A stretch of DNA of 64,000 nt, from NCBI RefSeq assembly GCF_000429025.1, contig NZ_KE386833.1:200582-264581 (forward strand). Direction: 5' to 3'. Source of the stretch: Actinospineispora spinosispora DSM 44797 (lineage in GTDB: Bacteria > Actinomycetota > Actinomycetes > Mycobacteriales > Pseudonocardiaceae). The translations under genes and the position numbers were made by a program. This document shows, one piece after another, positions 17,811 through 25,814 of the stretch (position 1 is its first letter; the number at the start of each line of letters is the position of its first letter). A model generated the notes under the pieces. The model did not search any database. It had not been told where the DNA came from and worked only from the letters and a program-made list of their open reading frames with translations.

Positions 17811-18366
17811 CCGAACCTCCATCACAGCTTTGTGAACCATTCGGCCCCGCGCGTTCGGGGATCATTCGTCGCTCACTCGGAATTTGGCGACGAATTCATC
17901 GGCGGACCATGGGGTGAACCTGGACGGTCGACGTCGAAACGGCGACCGCCGTGTGGAGCCGATCTGTGATGCGTAACGCACTTGCCCGGAGTAAGTTACG
18001 GGTCGGATCGTTTCCGACTCAACGATACTCGAATGGGCTAAGAGCGGATTACTGGAGATCAGTTGTCACTGTCGGTGGCAACCGGCTCTGTCGAAGATCG
18101 GTACGGTGTCGCGCCAAGATCGTTTCTGCGTGACTGCCGCGCGCGGTGCCTGGGCGCGCGGAACGATGAGCAGTCTCTCAACCGTAGGGTTGAATATCAG
18201 CGTCAGATATTGTAGAAATGTCTGTGACCTGCAGAGTTGACGTCCACCTACCGTATGGGTAACGTACTGCTCGGCGACGCGGTCCACTCGTCGTGGTCGC
18301 CGCGCCGGCGAGCTGGGGCAGGTGAGGTTCTGCTGAGTCCTTCGGTACCCGGCAAAGGTCGATAAA
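17811..18366. other. 556-bp divergent control region between mce operon and HTH-GNAT gene
   Basis: This region must hold the mce promoter and the promoter of the rightward gene. On the mce side the leader contains a 9-bp inverted repeat, ATTCGTCGC at 17864-17872 and its complement at 17887-17895, and a second small one, ATCGTT/AACGAT, at 18007-18026. On the other side is a perfect copy of the regulon operator (18178-18193, listed separately). No open frame in it looks like a gene. Confidence 0.5.
18178..18193 (+). promoter_or_regulatory. Operator copy 3 (perfect palindrome arms) with promoter toward HTH-GNAT
   Basis: TCAACCGTAGGGTTGA has both six-base arms intact. Its right arm supplies TTGAAT (18190-18195), followed at 17-bp spacing by TAGAAA (18213-18218), a good sigma-70-like promoter reading rightward. 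Transcription would begin about 140 bp before the gene at 18367. It lies about 370 bp upstream of yrbEA, so an effect on the mce operon is possible but not shown. Confidence 0.65.
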
Positions 18367-19161
18367 ATGGCACTGAGTAGGGAGACAAAGTGGTCGCGGG
18401 TCACTGGCGCAGCCCGCGAAGAGCTAGCGGAAAGTTTGTGCGCTCGCTACGAAGCCGGTGCGAGCATAAGAGTCCTAGCTAAAGCGAGCGGCCGCTCCTA
18501 TGGTTTCGTTCGACAGATTCTTTCTGATTCCGGAGTAGCTTTTCGGCCGCGCGGTGGGAAATCGACACCGGCTCGGGCCGCGAATTCTACCGACCGAATC
18601 TCCACGTCGGGTTCGGTCAGGTCCGGGCTGCCAGTTCTGCGCTCCGGGCGTTGCATTCTGCGCGGGTGGACGTACGAGGACGTGCCCACCGTCGTCGAGG
18701 CGGGACGGGATCCGACCATTCCGATGCTGACCACGCTGCCCCGTTCGTCGGGTGAACGGGATGCGAGGGAGTTCGTCGCGCGGCAACGGTGGTACGCCAG
18801 GGCGAAGCTGGCCTATCCGTTCGCGATCTGTCTTCCGCACCCGGGCAACCCGGTCTCCGTCGGCGCTGCCTGCCTGTGGCCGGTGCCCTTCGACCCCGCT
18901 CGTGCACTGTTGGGCCTCTGGGTGTTGGACCGCTGGCGGCGGAACGGGATCGGGACCGCCGCATTGGTTGCGCTGGCCGGCTGGGCCGTGTCGTCCCTGG
19001 GCATCGAACGGCTGGAGCTACAGGTGGATCCGAGTGACCCCGCCGGGCGCAAGGCCGCGGAACATGCGGGGTTCGGCGCCGTGGGAATGGTCCGGCGCGT
19101 CGGCCGATCCGACGAAGCACGACCGGAGCGGCTGCTGTTCGCCCTGGTCCGGTCGGCGTGA
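18367..19161 (+). CDS. HTH domain fused to GNAT acetyltransferase
   Basis: The 264-residue protein joins two modules. Residues about 19-65 (REELAESLCARYEAGASI, then GRSYGFVRQILSDSGV and FRPRGG) match the small stand-alone helix-turn-helix proteins of actinobacteria that end in RGG. Residues about 88-264 form a GNAT acetyltransferase, with the acetyl-CoA-binding pattern RRNGIGTAAL at 191-200 and the late motif AAEHAGFGAVG. A Ser/Arg-rich linker joins them. GNAT enzymes transfer acetyl from acetyl-CoA to an amine. The fusion could be a regulator that acetylates or senses acetyl-CoA. A perfect regulon operator and promoter lie upstream. The gene is followed by a flavoprotein gene 92 bp on. The substrate is unknown. 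Confidence 0.75.
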   Translation: MALSRETKWSRVTGAAREELAESLCARYEAGASIRVLAKASGRSYGFVRQILSDSGVAFRPRGGKSTPARAANSTDRISTSGSVRSGLPVLRSGRCILRGWTYEDVPTVVEAGRDPTIPMLTTLPRSSGERDAREFVARQRWYARAKLAYPFAICLPHPGNPVSVGAACLWPVPFDPARALLGLWVLDRWRRNGIGTAALVALAGWAVSSLGIERLELQVDPSDPAGRKAAEHAGFGAVGMVRRVGRSDEARPERLLFALVRSA

Positions 19162-19253
19162 TCGGTGAGCGGACACGCGACTCAGCAGTACCCGGGTACC
19201 GGGTTCGCCCGGTTCGACCGCATCGCCAGGACACCGACGACCCCGGAGGTCAG

Positions 19254-19700
19254 ATGAGCAGCCGAACCGCCGTCACCATGTCCGAGGACGAGGTGCGTGC
19301 CTTCCTCGAGGAACCGCGCACCATGGCACTCGCCAGCCACACCGCCGACGGCGACATCCACCAGGTGGGCATGTGGTTCGGCCTCCAGGGCGACGCGTTG
19401 GTGATGACGGCGTTCCACCGCAGCCAGAAGGTCGTCAACCTGCGCCGCGACCCGCGCTTCTCCGGCCTGATCGAGGACGGTTCCGGCTACGCCGATCTGC
19501 GGGGCGTCAACCTGCGCGGACACGCCGAGGTACTCACCGAGTCCGACCGGGTGCTCGACATCGTGCGCATGGTCACCGTGCGCTACGGAGGGCAGATGCC
19601 GGCGTCGGCGACCCGGGCCGCGGCCGGTCGGGTGGCGATCATCCTGCGCCCGCATCACGTGACGTCCTGGGACCATCGCAAGCTCGCCGGCGGATACTGA
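19254..19700 (+). CDS. PPOX-class (pyridoxamine 5'-phosphate oxidase fold) protein
   Basis: A 148-residue split-beta-barrel protein of the PPOX class, which usually binds FMN or F420. It opens with MSEDEVRAFLEEPRTMALAS and continues with VGMWFGLQGDALVMTAF and RSQKVVNLRRDPRFSGLIE, a layout common to F420-dependent actinobacterial members. The ATG at 19254 follows GGAGG; the frame is open further upstream but that part is not family-like. The cofactor and the substrate are not determinable here. It is probably cotranscribed with the HTH-GNAT gene. Confidence 0.8.
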   Translation: MSSRTAVTMSEDEVRAFLEEPRTMALASHTADGDIHQVGMWFGLQGDALVMTAFHRSQKVVNLRRDPRFSGLIEDGSGYADLRGVNLRGHAEVLTESDRVLDIVRMVTVRYGGQMPASATRAAAGRVAIILRPHHVTSWDHRKLAGGY

Positions 19701-19770
19701 CCCCACGCACGCGGGCTGAAGGGTGACCACTCCGACCCCGCTCCGCTGAGCCGGTTCGGCCCGGGCGGTC

Positions 19771-20367
19771 TCACCGTCCGGTCAGTATTCCTTCGTACAG
19801 GTAGCCGATGATCGTGTCCGCGACCAGCTCCGCGGAGACCTGGTCCTCGGCCAGGTGCCAGCGGTGCAGCGAGGAGATCATCGACAACAGCTGGATCGAG
19901 AGCAGTCGTTCGTTGACCCTGCGGAACACACCGGCCCGCATCCCTGCCCGGATGACCTCGGTGATCTGTTCGGTGAACTCCGACTCCTTTGCCCGGATGG
20001 CCGCGGACTGCTCCGGGGTCAGTGAGGACTCCAGCCACGGGTGTTCCTGGAAGTAGACCGCGATGAAGTCGGGCGCCGAGGAGATCGTGCGCAAGATGGC
20101 CTTCACCCAGCCGACCAGCTGCTCGTCGGCCGGCACCTCGGTGTCCACCTGTGCGATGTTCGCGTCGAGCAGGGCGAACGCTTCGAGGTAGATCGCGTGC
20201 AGAATGTGCGACTTGGACGGGAAGTAGTAGTACAGGGTGCCCTTGTTGAGCTGCATCACCTCGGCGATGTCGCTCATCGAGGTGGCGTGGAAGCTGACAC
20301 GGCGGAACAGCGCGGCTGCCTCACGCATCAGGGTCGCCCGCTTGTCCGCGTTGGCGGTCGTCTGCAC
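19771..20367 (-). CDS. TetR/AcrR family regulator, likely controller of the catabolic regulon
   Basis: A 198-residue TetR-type repressor. The N-terminal HTH (about 10-56) contains ATSMSDIAEVMQLNKGTLYYYFPSKSHIL, written here only to its core TSMSDIAEVMQLNKGTLYYY. The C-terminal domain resembles the ligand domain of KstR2-like regulators of CoA-thioester metabolism; I base this on layout, not on a search. It starts at GTG 20367 behind GGGAGG. Two copies of TCAACCGnnnGGTTGA lie in its promoter region, which implies autoregulation. It follows the last gene of the catabolic operon by 124 bp on the same strand. I infer that it binds this palindrome at all eight sites and is released by a CoA thioester of the pathway. 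Confidence 0.85.
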   Translation of the reverse strand: MQTTANADKRATLMREAAALFRRVSFHATSMSDIAEVMQLNKGTLYYYFPSKSHILHAIYLEAFALLDANIAQVDTEVPADEQLVGWVKAILRTISSAPDFIAVYFQEHPWLESSLTPEQSAAIRAKESEFTEQITEVIRAGMRAGVFRRVNERLLSIQLLSMISSLHRWHLAEDQVSAELVADTIIGYLYEGILTGR

Positions 20368-20385
20368 ACGTACCTCCCGGTAAGG

Positions 20386-20401
20386 CCAGCCGATAGGTTG
20401 A
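20386..20401 (-). promoter_or_regulatory. Operator copy 4, 18 bp upstream of the TetR start
   Basis: On the minus strand it reads TCAACCTATCGGCTGG, two bases from the consensus arms. It lies between a possible -10 box TATACT (20425-20420) and the TetR ribosome site, so bound repressor would block elongation or initiation. This supports autoregulation. Confidence 0.55.
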
Positions 20402-20452
20402 TAAAGGGCCGGTGCCGTCAGTATATGCCCTGTTCAGTGCCGCTGTCCCGGC

Positions 20453-20468
20453 CCCATCGATCGGTTGA
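20453..20468 (-). promoter_or_regulatory. Operator copy 5, upstream of the TetR promoter
   Basis: Plus-strand sequence CCCATCGATCGGTTGA: the right half GATCGGTTGA is intact and the left half degenerate. Its centre is 67 bp from that of copy 4, the same distance seen between copies 1 and 2. Together the two flank the likely TetR promoter. Confidence 0.45.
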
Positions 20469-20491
20469 GTCGACGGGCCGGGACGTGCGGT

Positions 20492-21277
20492 TCAGGCGCC
20501 CGACCAGCGCGGGGCCCGCTTCTGCGCGAACGCGGCGGGTCCCTCCTTGGCGTCGTCGGACGTGAACACCCGACGGACCAGCGGCGCCTGCAGCTCCCAG
20601 AACTCCGCGTCGCCGCGCCCGTGCACAGCGCGCACCAGCTCGCGTGAGGCCCGCACGCTCAGCGGAGCGCACCGCACGATCGAAGCGGCCAATTCGATGG
20701 CGGCCTCCAACGCCTCGCCTTCGTCGGTGGCTCGGGACACCAGGCCGACCTGGAACGCCCGCTCTCCGTCGATGGGCCTGCCGGTGATGGCCATCTCCAG
20801 GGCGACCTGGGACGGGATTCGTTGCGGTAGCCGCAGCAGCCCGCCGCCGGCCGCGAACAGCCCGACCTTGGCCTCCGGGATACCCAGTCGCGCGCCGCGG
20901 GCGGCGACGATCAGATCGCAGGCCAGCGCTAGCTCCAGGCCGCCGGCCAACGCGTAGCCCTCGACGGCCGCGATCAGCGGCTTGTCCGCGCTACCGGTAC
21001 GCAGCAGCTCGCCGAGGCCGTCCGGCAGACCGGACGAGGCGAACGCCTTGAGGTCCATCCCGGAGCAGAACACCCCGCCCGCACCGGTGAGCACTCCGGC
21101 GTGCAGGTCCGGCCGGGAGTTCAGCAACGCGACCGCGCGCACCAGCTCCGCGCTCAGCGCTGCATCCAGCGCGTTGCGCGCCGACGGCCGGTTGAGCGTG
21201 ATGATCAGTACACCGTCGCGTTCCTCGGTGAGGAGAACCTCGGTCCGCCGCTCACCGGTCGCGGTGTCGGCGCTCAT
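20492..21277 (-). CDS. Enoyl-CoA hydratase (crotonase family)
   Basis: A 261-residue crotonase with both catalytic glutamates of true enoyl-CoA hydratases: E115 in AGGLELALACD and E135 in LGIPEAKVG, spaced by 20 residues as in the characterised rat enzyme. The oxyanion-hole segment is GVFCSGMDLKAF. It should add water to a 2-enoyl-CoA in a beta-oxidation round. The ATG overlaps the SDR stop by four bases (ATGA). It is the last gene of the twelve-gene catabolic operon, and the SDR beside it would perform the following dehydrogenation. Confidence 0.9.
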   Translation of the reverse strand: MSADTATGERRTEVLLTEERDGVLIITLNRPSARNALDAALSAELVRAVALLNSRPDLHAGVLTGAGGVFCSGMDLKAFASSGLPDGLGELLRTGSADKPLIAAVEGYALAGGLELALACDLIVAARGARLGIPEAKVGLFAAGGGLLRLPQRIPSQVALEMAITGRPIDGERAFQVGLVSRATDEGEALEAAIELAASIVRCAPLSVRASRELVRAVHGRGDAEFWELQAPLVRRVFTSDDAKEGPAAFAQKRAPRWSGA

Positions 21278-22041
21278 CGCGGAGGCAACCGGATCGCGCC
21301 GTCCAGCCGGACGACCTCGCCGTTCATGTAGCTGTTGGTGATCAGCTCCATGGCGAGCGTCGCGTACTCCTCGGCGTAGCCGAGCCGTTGGGGGAACACC
21401 ACGCTGGCGCCCAGCTTCGCCTTGAACGCGTCGGCCTTGTCCCCGGTGCCGTAGATCGGGGTGTCGACCAACCCGGGAGCGATGGTGTTCACGCGGATGC
21501 CGTGGATGGCCAGGTCACGTGCCATCGGCAGGGTCATGCCCACCACGCCGCCCTTGGCCGCCGCGTACGGGGTCTGCCCGATCTGGCCGTCGAACGCGGC
21601 GACCGAGGCAGTGTGCAGAACCACGCCCTTCTCCCCGTCGGCTCCGGGCTCGGAGCGGGTCATCGCGGCGGCGGCCAGCCTGGCGCAGTTGTAGCTGCCG
21701 ACCAGGTTGACCCGAACGGCGAACTCGAACTTCTTCAGCGGGATCGGGGTGCCGTCCCGCTCCACGATCCGTTGCGCGGGGCCGAGCCCGGCGCAGTTGA
21801 CGAGCACGCGCAGCGGAGCGGCGGCCACGGCGGTGTCCACCGCCGACTGCACCTGCTCCTCGTCGCTGACGTCGGCGAGTGCGAAGGTGCCGCCGATCTC
21901 GGCGGCGACCTTGCGGCCGTTCTCCTCCTGGCGGTCGAGGACCACCACGTGTGCGCCTCGAGCGGCGAGTGCCCGTGCGGTGGCCGCGCCGAGACCGGAG
22001 GCACCTCCGGTGACCACGGCTGACGAGCTGGTTACGTCCAT
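21274..22041 (-). CDS. SDR family 3-hydroxyacyl-CoA dehydrogenase-like protein
   Basis: A 255-residue classical short-chain dehydrogenase. The NAD-binding motif is VTGGASGLGAATA (about 9-21), the catalytic Ser is in LHTASVAAFDG and the catalytic Tyr-Lys in PYAAAKGGV. The segment KKFEFAVRVNLVGSYNCARL and overall layout match the type II 3-hydroxyacyl-CoA dehydrogenase (HSD10-like) group, which oxidises 3-hydroxyacyl-CoA and some hydroxysteroids with NAD. The ATG at 22041 is preferred because it begins just before the Rossmann fold; the open frame further upstream is antisense-composition noise. It is coupled to the hydratase gene, giving consecutive steps of one beta-oxidation cycle. Confidence 0.88.
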   Translation of the reverse strand: MDVTSSSAVVTGGASGLGAATARALAARGAHVVVLDRQEENGRKVAAEIGGTFALADVSDEEQVQSAVDTAVAAAPLRVLVNCAGLGPAQRIVERDGTPIPLKKFEFAVRVNLVGSYNCARLAAAAMTRSEPGADGEKGVVLHTASVAAFDGQIGQTPYAAAKGGVVGMTLPMARDLAIHGIRVNTIAPGLVDTPIYGTGDKADAFKAKLGASVVFPQRLGYAEEYATLAMELITNSYMNGEVVRLDGAIRLPPR

Positions 22042-22078
22042 GTGCTGTTCATGTCCTTCTGTCCGATCGGTTCGGGGA

Positions 22079-23698
22079 TCAACGTCTGCGGTCTCGTGCG
22101 ATGACCAGTCCCAGGGAGTCGAAGTCCCATGCGTCGGTGTTGTCCTGCTCGCGGAGGCGGAACTTCTGCACCCGGCCCAGTGCGTTGACCGGGAGCGCCG
22201 GGGTGAACTGCACGTATCGGGGCACCGCGAAGTAGGGCAGCTCGGCGGCAAGGAACTCGTGCAGCTCGGGCGCGGTGAACCGGGCGCCCTCCGCCGTGAC
22301 GATCCAGGCCTTCAGGTCGTCCTCGCCGAGCGGGGAGGGCACGGCGTGGGTGGCCACGGCGGCGATCTTGGGATGGCGCACGATCGTGGCCTCCACCTCC
22401 GCGCAGGAGATGTTCTCCCCTCGGCGGCGGATGGAGTCCTTCTTGCGGTCGAAGAACACCAGGTAGCCGTCCTCGTCGCGGCGCGCGGTGTCACCGGTGT
22501 GATGCCACAGTCCCCGGCTGACGGCGACCGTCGCGGCCGGGTTGTTCCAGTAGCCGTCGAACATCACCATCGGTTCGCGTGGCCGGATCACCACCTCGCC
22601 CGGCTCGCCGTCCGGAACCGGCTCCTCCTTCTCGTCCACCAGGCGCACATCCAGCCAGGGCACGGGCCTGCCCAGCGAGCCGGTGCGCGCGCTCTGCTGG
22701 TCCACCGGGCTCTGGGTGATCGGGTTGCACTCGGTCTGGCCGTAGGCCTCGCTCACCACCGGCACCCCGAAGCGCTGCTCGAAACGCTGCCGTTGCGGCG
22801 CCGGCATCGGCGGAAAGATCGAGATCCGCAGCCGGTGGTCCCGGTCGGTTCCGGCCTCCGGTGTCGCCAGGACGGCCATCCCCATCGGGCCCACACCGAA
22901 CGCCGCGGTCGCGCCGGACTCCCGACACTCGTCGAGGAAGCCGCTCGCGCTGAACGAGGGAAGGAAGGTCACCGGCAGCCCGGCCAGCAGCGAGGCCATC
23001 AGAGTCATGCCCTGCCCCGCGATGTGGAACATCGGCATCGCGGTGAGCAGCCGGTCCTCCGGCAGGTACCAGCCGTTCGCGAACCAGCCCCGGGGCAGGA
23101 ACATGTAGTACCCGTGGCTGAGCACGCAGCCCTTCGGCAGGCCGGTGGTGCCGGAGGTGTACATGACGGCCATCGTGTCCGTGGCGACCACCTGGTTGTC
23201 CGGGCAGGGCAGGTCGCCTCGGGTCAGCTCGTCGAACGCGACCGCGTCGAGGGGCACCGGTTCGTCCACCGCGACGAGCATCGCGAGATCGGGCAGGGCC
23301 TCCCGCAGTCGTGCGGTCTCGGCCAGGCCCGCCGCGTCGCTGATCATGACGGTGGCACCAGAGTCGGCGAGCTGGTAGCGCAGGAACTCACCCTTGAGAT
23401 ACGGGTTGAGTGGTACCTGGATCGCCCCGAGCTTGGCCAGCGCCAGTACCGACAGCACGCCGTCCCGGTGGTTGGGCAGCATCAGCGCCACCCGGTCGCC
23501 CTTGGCTACGCCCCGTGCGGCGAGGGCGCCGGCTACGGCGTCGGTCAGGCGGTCCACCTCGCCGAAGCTGAGCCAGTCGCCGCCGCAGCGGAAGAACGGC
23601 CGATCGGGCTCGGTGCGTGCCCAGTGCCGCAACCGGTCGGGAACCGCCCGCCAGCGGTCCAGCTCCTCCAGCTCGACGGGCTTCCAGTCCCTGCTCAC
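22079..23698 (-). CDS. Acyl-CoA synthetase (class I adenylate-forming enzyme)
   Basis: A 539-residue AMP-forming ligase that activates a carboxylic acid with ATP and CoA. Motifs are YTSGTTGLPKGC (P-loop), SEAYGQTECN (A5), LWHHTGDTARRDEDGYLVFFDRKKD (shown in part: GDTARRDEDGYLVFFDRKKD) and the C-terminal catalytic Lys in NALGRVQKF. It starts at a GTG overlapping the upstream acyl-CoA dehydrogenase stop (GTGA). It is the second ligase of the operon, so two different acid intermediates probably need CoA activation, for instance a side-chain acid and a later ring-derived acid. The substrate is unknown. Confidence 0.9.
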   Translation of the reverse strand: MSRDWKPVELEELDRWRAVPDRLRHWARTEPDRPFFRCGGDWLSFGEVDRLTDAVAGALAARGVAKGDRVALMLPNHRDGVLSVLALAKLGAIQVPLNPYLKGEFLRYQLADSGATVMISDAAGLAETARLREALPDLAMLVAVDEPVPLDAVAFDELTRGDLPCPDNQVVATDTMAVMYTSGTTGLPKGCVLSHGYYMFLPRGWFANGWYLPEDRLLTAMPMFHIAGQGMTLMASLLAGLPVTFLPSFSASGFLDECRESGATAAFGVGPMGMAVLATPEAGTDRDHRLRISIFPPMPAPQRQRFEQRFGVPVVSEAYGQTECNPITQSPVDQQSARTGSLGRPVPWLDVRLVDEKEEPVPDGEPGEVVIRPREPMVMFDGYWNNPAATVAVSRGLWHHTGDTARRDEDGYLVFFDRKKDSIRRRGENISCAEVEATIVRHPKIAAVATHAVPSPLGEDDLKAWIVTAEGARFTAPELHEFLAAELPYFAVPRYVQFTPALPVNALGRVQKFRLREQDNTDAWDFDSLGLVIARDRRR

Positions 23699-24654
23699 GA
23701 TGCGCTCCTCGATCCGTTGAGCGACAGGCCTCGGCCCGCCAGACGCACGCCCAGTGTCGACTCCACGCCGAACTCCTCGGCGATCAGGAGCGCTCTCTTG
23801 TAGTAGCGGTGCGGCGTCGACTCCCAGGTGAAGCCCATCCCGCCGTGTACCTGGATCGCGGTCTCACTCGCGGTCAGCGCCGCCCGGAGTGCGACCAGCG
23901 CGGCCGCGTCGGCCTGGTCGGCGGCCCGTTCGTCGCCCTCGGCCCAACACACCGAGGCCAGCAGCGTCTGGCTGAACGCCAGCTCGACATCGGTGTGGGC
24001 GTCCGCGAGCAGGTGCTTGACCGCCTGGAACCCGCCGATCGGACGGCCGAACTGGTGGCGGTCCAACGCGTGGGCGACGGCGGTGGACACCGCGGCCCGC
24101 CCCAGCCCGCTCAGGTGCGCCGCCGCCAGCAGCCGGGCCTGCCAGCGCCAGTCGCGCACCGCGTCGGCGTCCGCAACGCGTTCCCCCTCGGGTTCGGCAT
24201 CCACGATGCGTGCCCGGGGCACCGCCGGGTCGACGGAGTCCAGCGGTTGCCAGGTCAGCGTGTCCGACCGCACCGCGAGCGCGCCGTCGGCGTCGGTGAC
24301 CAGCACCAGGTCGGTCGCGCCGCCGAAGCTCACCACCCGCTCGGCGGAGAGCGTGCCGGTCACCGTCAGTTGCCCGCTCAGCCCCCCTGGCACGGCGGGA
24401 CCGGCCAGGTCGGCCCAGACCAGCAGTGGTGTGGGTGCCAGCGCCGCGCCGCACTCGCGTGCGACCAGGACCGCCTCCACCGGGCCCAGCCCGCTGCCCT
24501 CCGGCTCCGGGTGGCGGACACCGAGCACACCGACCTGGCCGAGCTTGGTCAGGTCGGGTGTCGACGAGGCACGCCACAGCTCGGTCTGCTCCGCGCACAC
24601 CTCGGCGGTGGTCCGGACGAGGTCGAGCTGGTCGCGGTCGATCTCCAGGTTCAT
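23695..24654 (-). CDS. Acyl-CoA dehydrogenase, short partner subunit
   Basis: A 319-residue protein of the acyl-CoA dehydrogenase family, shorter than the usual 380-400. The C-terminal helical domain is clear: DRHQFGRPIGGFQAVKHLLA and QVHGGMGFTWESTPHRYYKR. I see no catalytic glutamate in either usual position (the YEGT-type loop or the helix-G ER pair), and the N-terminal domain is reduced. In mycobacterial steroid degradation such subunits pair with a full-length one as alpha2-beta2 enzymes (for example FadE28-FadE29). Here the neighbour just upstream overlaps it by four bases (ATGA) and is the likely partner. A structural, FAD-sharing role is inferred. Confidence 0.85.
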   Translation of the reverse strand: MNLEIDRDQLDLVRTTAEVCAEQTELWRASSTPDLTKLGQVGVLGVRHPEPEGSGLGPVEAVLVARECGAALAPTPLLVWADLAGPAVPGGLSGQLTVTGTLSAERVVSFGGATDLVLVTDADGALAVRSDTLTWQPLDSVDPAVPRARIVDAEPEGERVADADAVRDWRWQARLLAAAHLSGLGRAAVSTAVAHALDRHQFGRPIGGFQAVKHLLADAHTDVELAFSQTLLASVCWAEGDERAADQADAAALVALRAALTASETAIQVHGGMGFTWESTPHRYYKRALLIAEEFGVESTLGVRLAGRGLSLNGSRSAS

Positions 24655-25814
24655 CGCCCACTCCTCGGCAGCGCGAGCAGCCGCTCCGCGATGATGTCCC
24701 GCTGAATCTGCGACGTACCTCCGGCGATCTCGGTTGCGAAGAACCACAGCCGCTTGTCCAGCGTCTCCGCCGCCCACTCCGGCTCCGGTCCGCCGAGCCC
24801 GGCCACCGCGACCGGCGCGGCCAGCGCGCCCAGCCGGTTGGCCAGCCGGGAGAACCCGAGCTTGAAGGTCGATACGCTGAACCGGGGTGCCTGCCCGTAC
24901 GCCGAGGCCGAGACGTTTCGGCGCAGCAGCGCCCACGCCGAGGCCAGCTGCGCCTTGACCAGACCGATCTCCTCCTCGGCCCGTCGGTCACCGGCCAGCC
25001 GGTGCGCGAGCTGATCGGCGAGGCGGGTGGCGTCGATCAGGTCACCGGTGAACGCGAGCAGCCGCTCCTGGGTCAGGGTGGCCATGGCGACGCGCCAGCC
25101 GTCGCCCTCCGCGCCGACGCGGTGGGCGGCCGGGCAGCGGACCTCGTCGAGGAACACCTCGCAGAAGTCCGCGCCGCCGTCGATCGTGCGGATCGGCCGG
25201 ACCTCGATACCCGGTGAGTCCATCGGCACCGCCAGCCAGCTCAACCCGGCGTGACCGGTCGAACCGTGTTCGGTGCGCACCACCATCTCGCACCAGTCGG
25301 CCACGTGCGCGTTGGTGCTCCAGACCTTCTGCCCGGTGATCAGGTAGTCCGCGTCCTCCCCGGACCCGTCACGCACCGCCCTGGTCTGCAACGCGGCCAG
25401 GTCGGAGCCCGCGCCCGGCTCGCTGAACCCCTGGCACCACACCTGCTCGCCGCGCAGGATCGGCGGGACGAGCCGGGAGCGCAGCTGACCGGACGCCATG
25501 GCGACCAGCGTCGGCCCGGCATGCATCATGCCGACCAGGTTCACCCCGATCCCCGGTGCGCCGGCCGCCGCGGTCTCCTCCAGGAAGATCAGCTGCTCGG
25601 CGGCGGTGCCACCCTGTCCGCCGACCTCGACCGGCCAGTCGATACCCGCGAAGCCCGCCTCGAACAGGCTGTGCTGCCAGCCGAGGTCGTAGGCTCGCCG
25701 CGCGCGGGCATCCCCTCGGGGCGGGCGCGACGGCAGTGCCGGCACCGCGTCCGCCAACCAGGACCGTAACCGCGACCGCAGCCGTGCCTGGGGCTCGTCG
25801 TCGTACAGGTGCAT
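24651..25814 (-). CDS. Acyl-CoA dehydrogenase, catalytic partner subunit
   Basis: A 387-residue acyl-CoA dehydrogenase that would introduce an alpha-beta double bond using FAD. The flavin-binding segments are WCQGFSEPGAGSDLA (about 126-140) and VWSTNAHVADWC. The catalytic base appears to be the helix-G glutamate E250 in TLTQERLLAF, because the C-terminal loop has AGGT instead of YEGT. The ATG at 25814 shares a base with the P450 stop (TGATG); GTG 25817 is an alternative. Overlap with the short acyl-CoA dehydrogenase downstream suggests one heteromeric enzyme, as in steroid side-chain degradation. Confidence 0.88.
   Translation of the reverse strand: MHLYDDEPQARLRSRLRSWLADAVPALPSRPPRGDARARRAYDLGWQHSLFEAGFAGIDWPVEVGGQGGTAAEQLIFLEETAAAGAPGIGVNLVGMMHAGPTLVAMASGQLRSRLVPPILRGEQVWCQGFSEPGAGSDLAALQTRAVRDGSGEDADYLITGQKVWSTNAHVADWCEMVVRTEHGSTGHAGLSWLAVPMDSPGIEVRPIRTIDGGADFCEVFLDEVRCPAAHRVGAEGDGWRVAMATLTQERLLAFTGDLIDATRLADQLAHRLAGDRRAEEEIGLVKAQLASAWALLRRNVSASAYGQAPRFSVSTFKLGFSRLANRLGALAAPVAVAGLGGPEPEWAAETLDKRLWFFATEIAGGTSQIQRDIIAERLLALPRSGR

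Noticed and set aside
17811..18366. KstR- or KstR2-type steroid operator before the mce operon
   Set aside because: I looked for TnnAACnnGTTnnA and CAAGnnCTTG-type palindromes and found no convincing copy.
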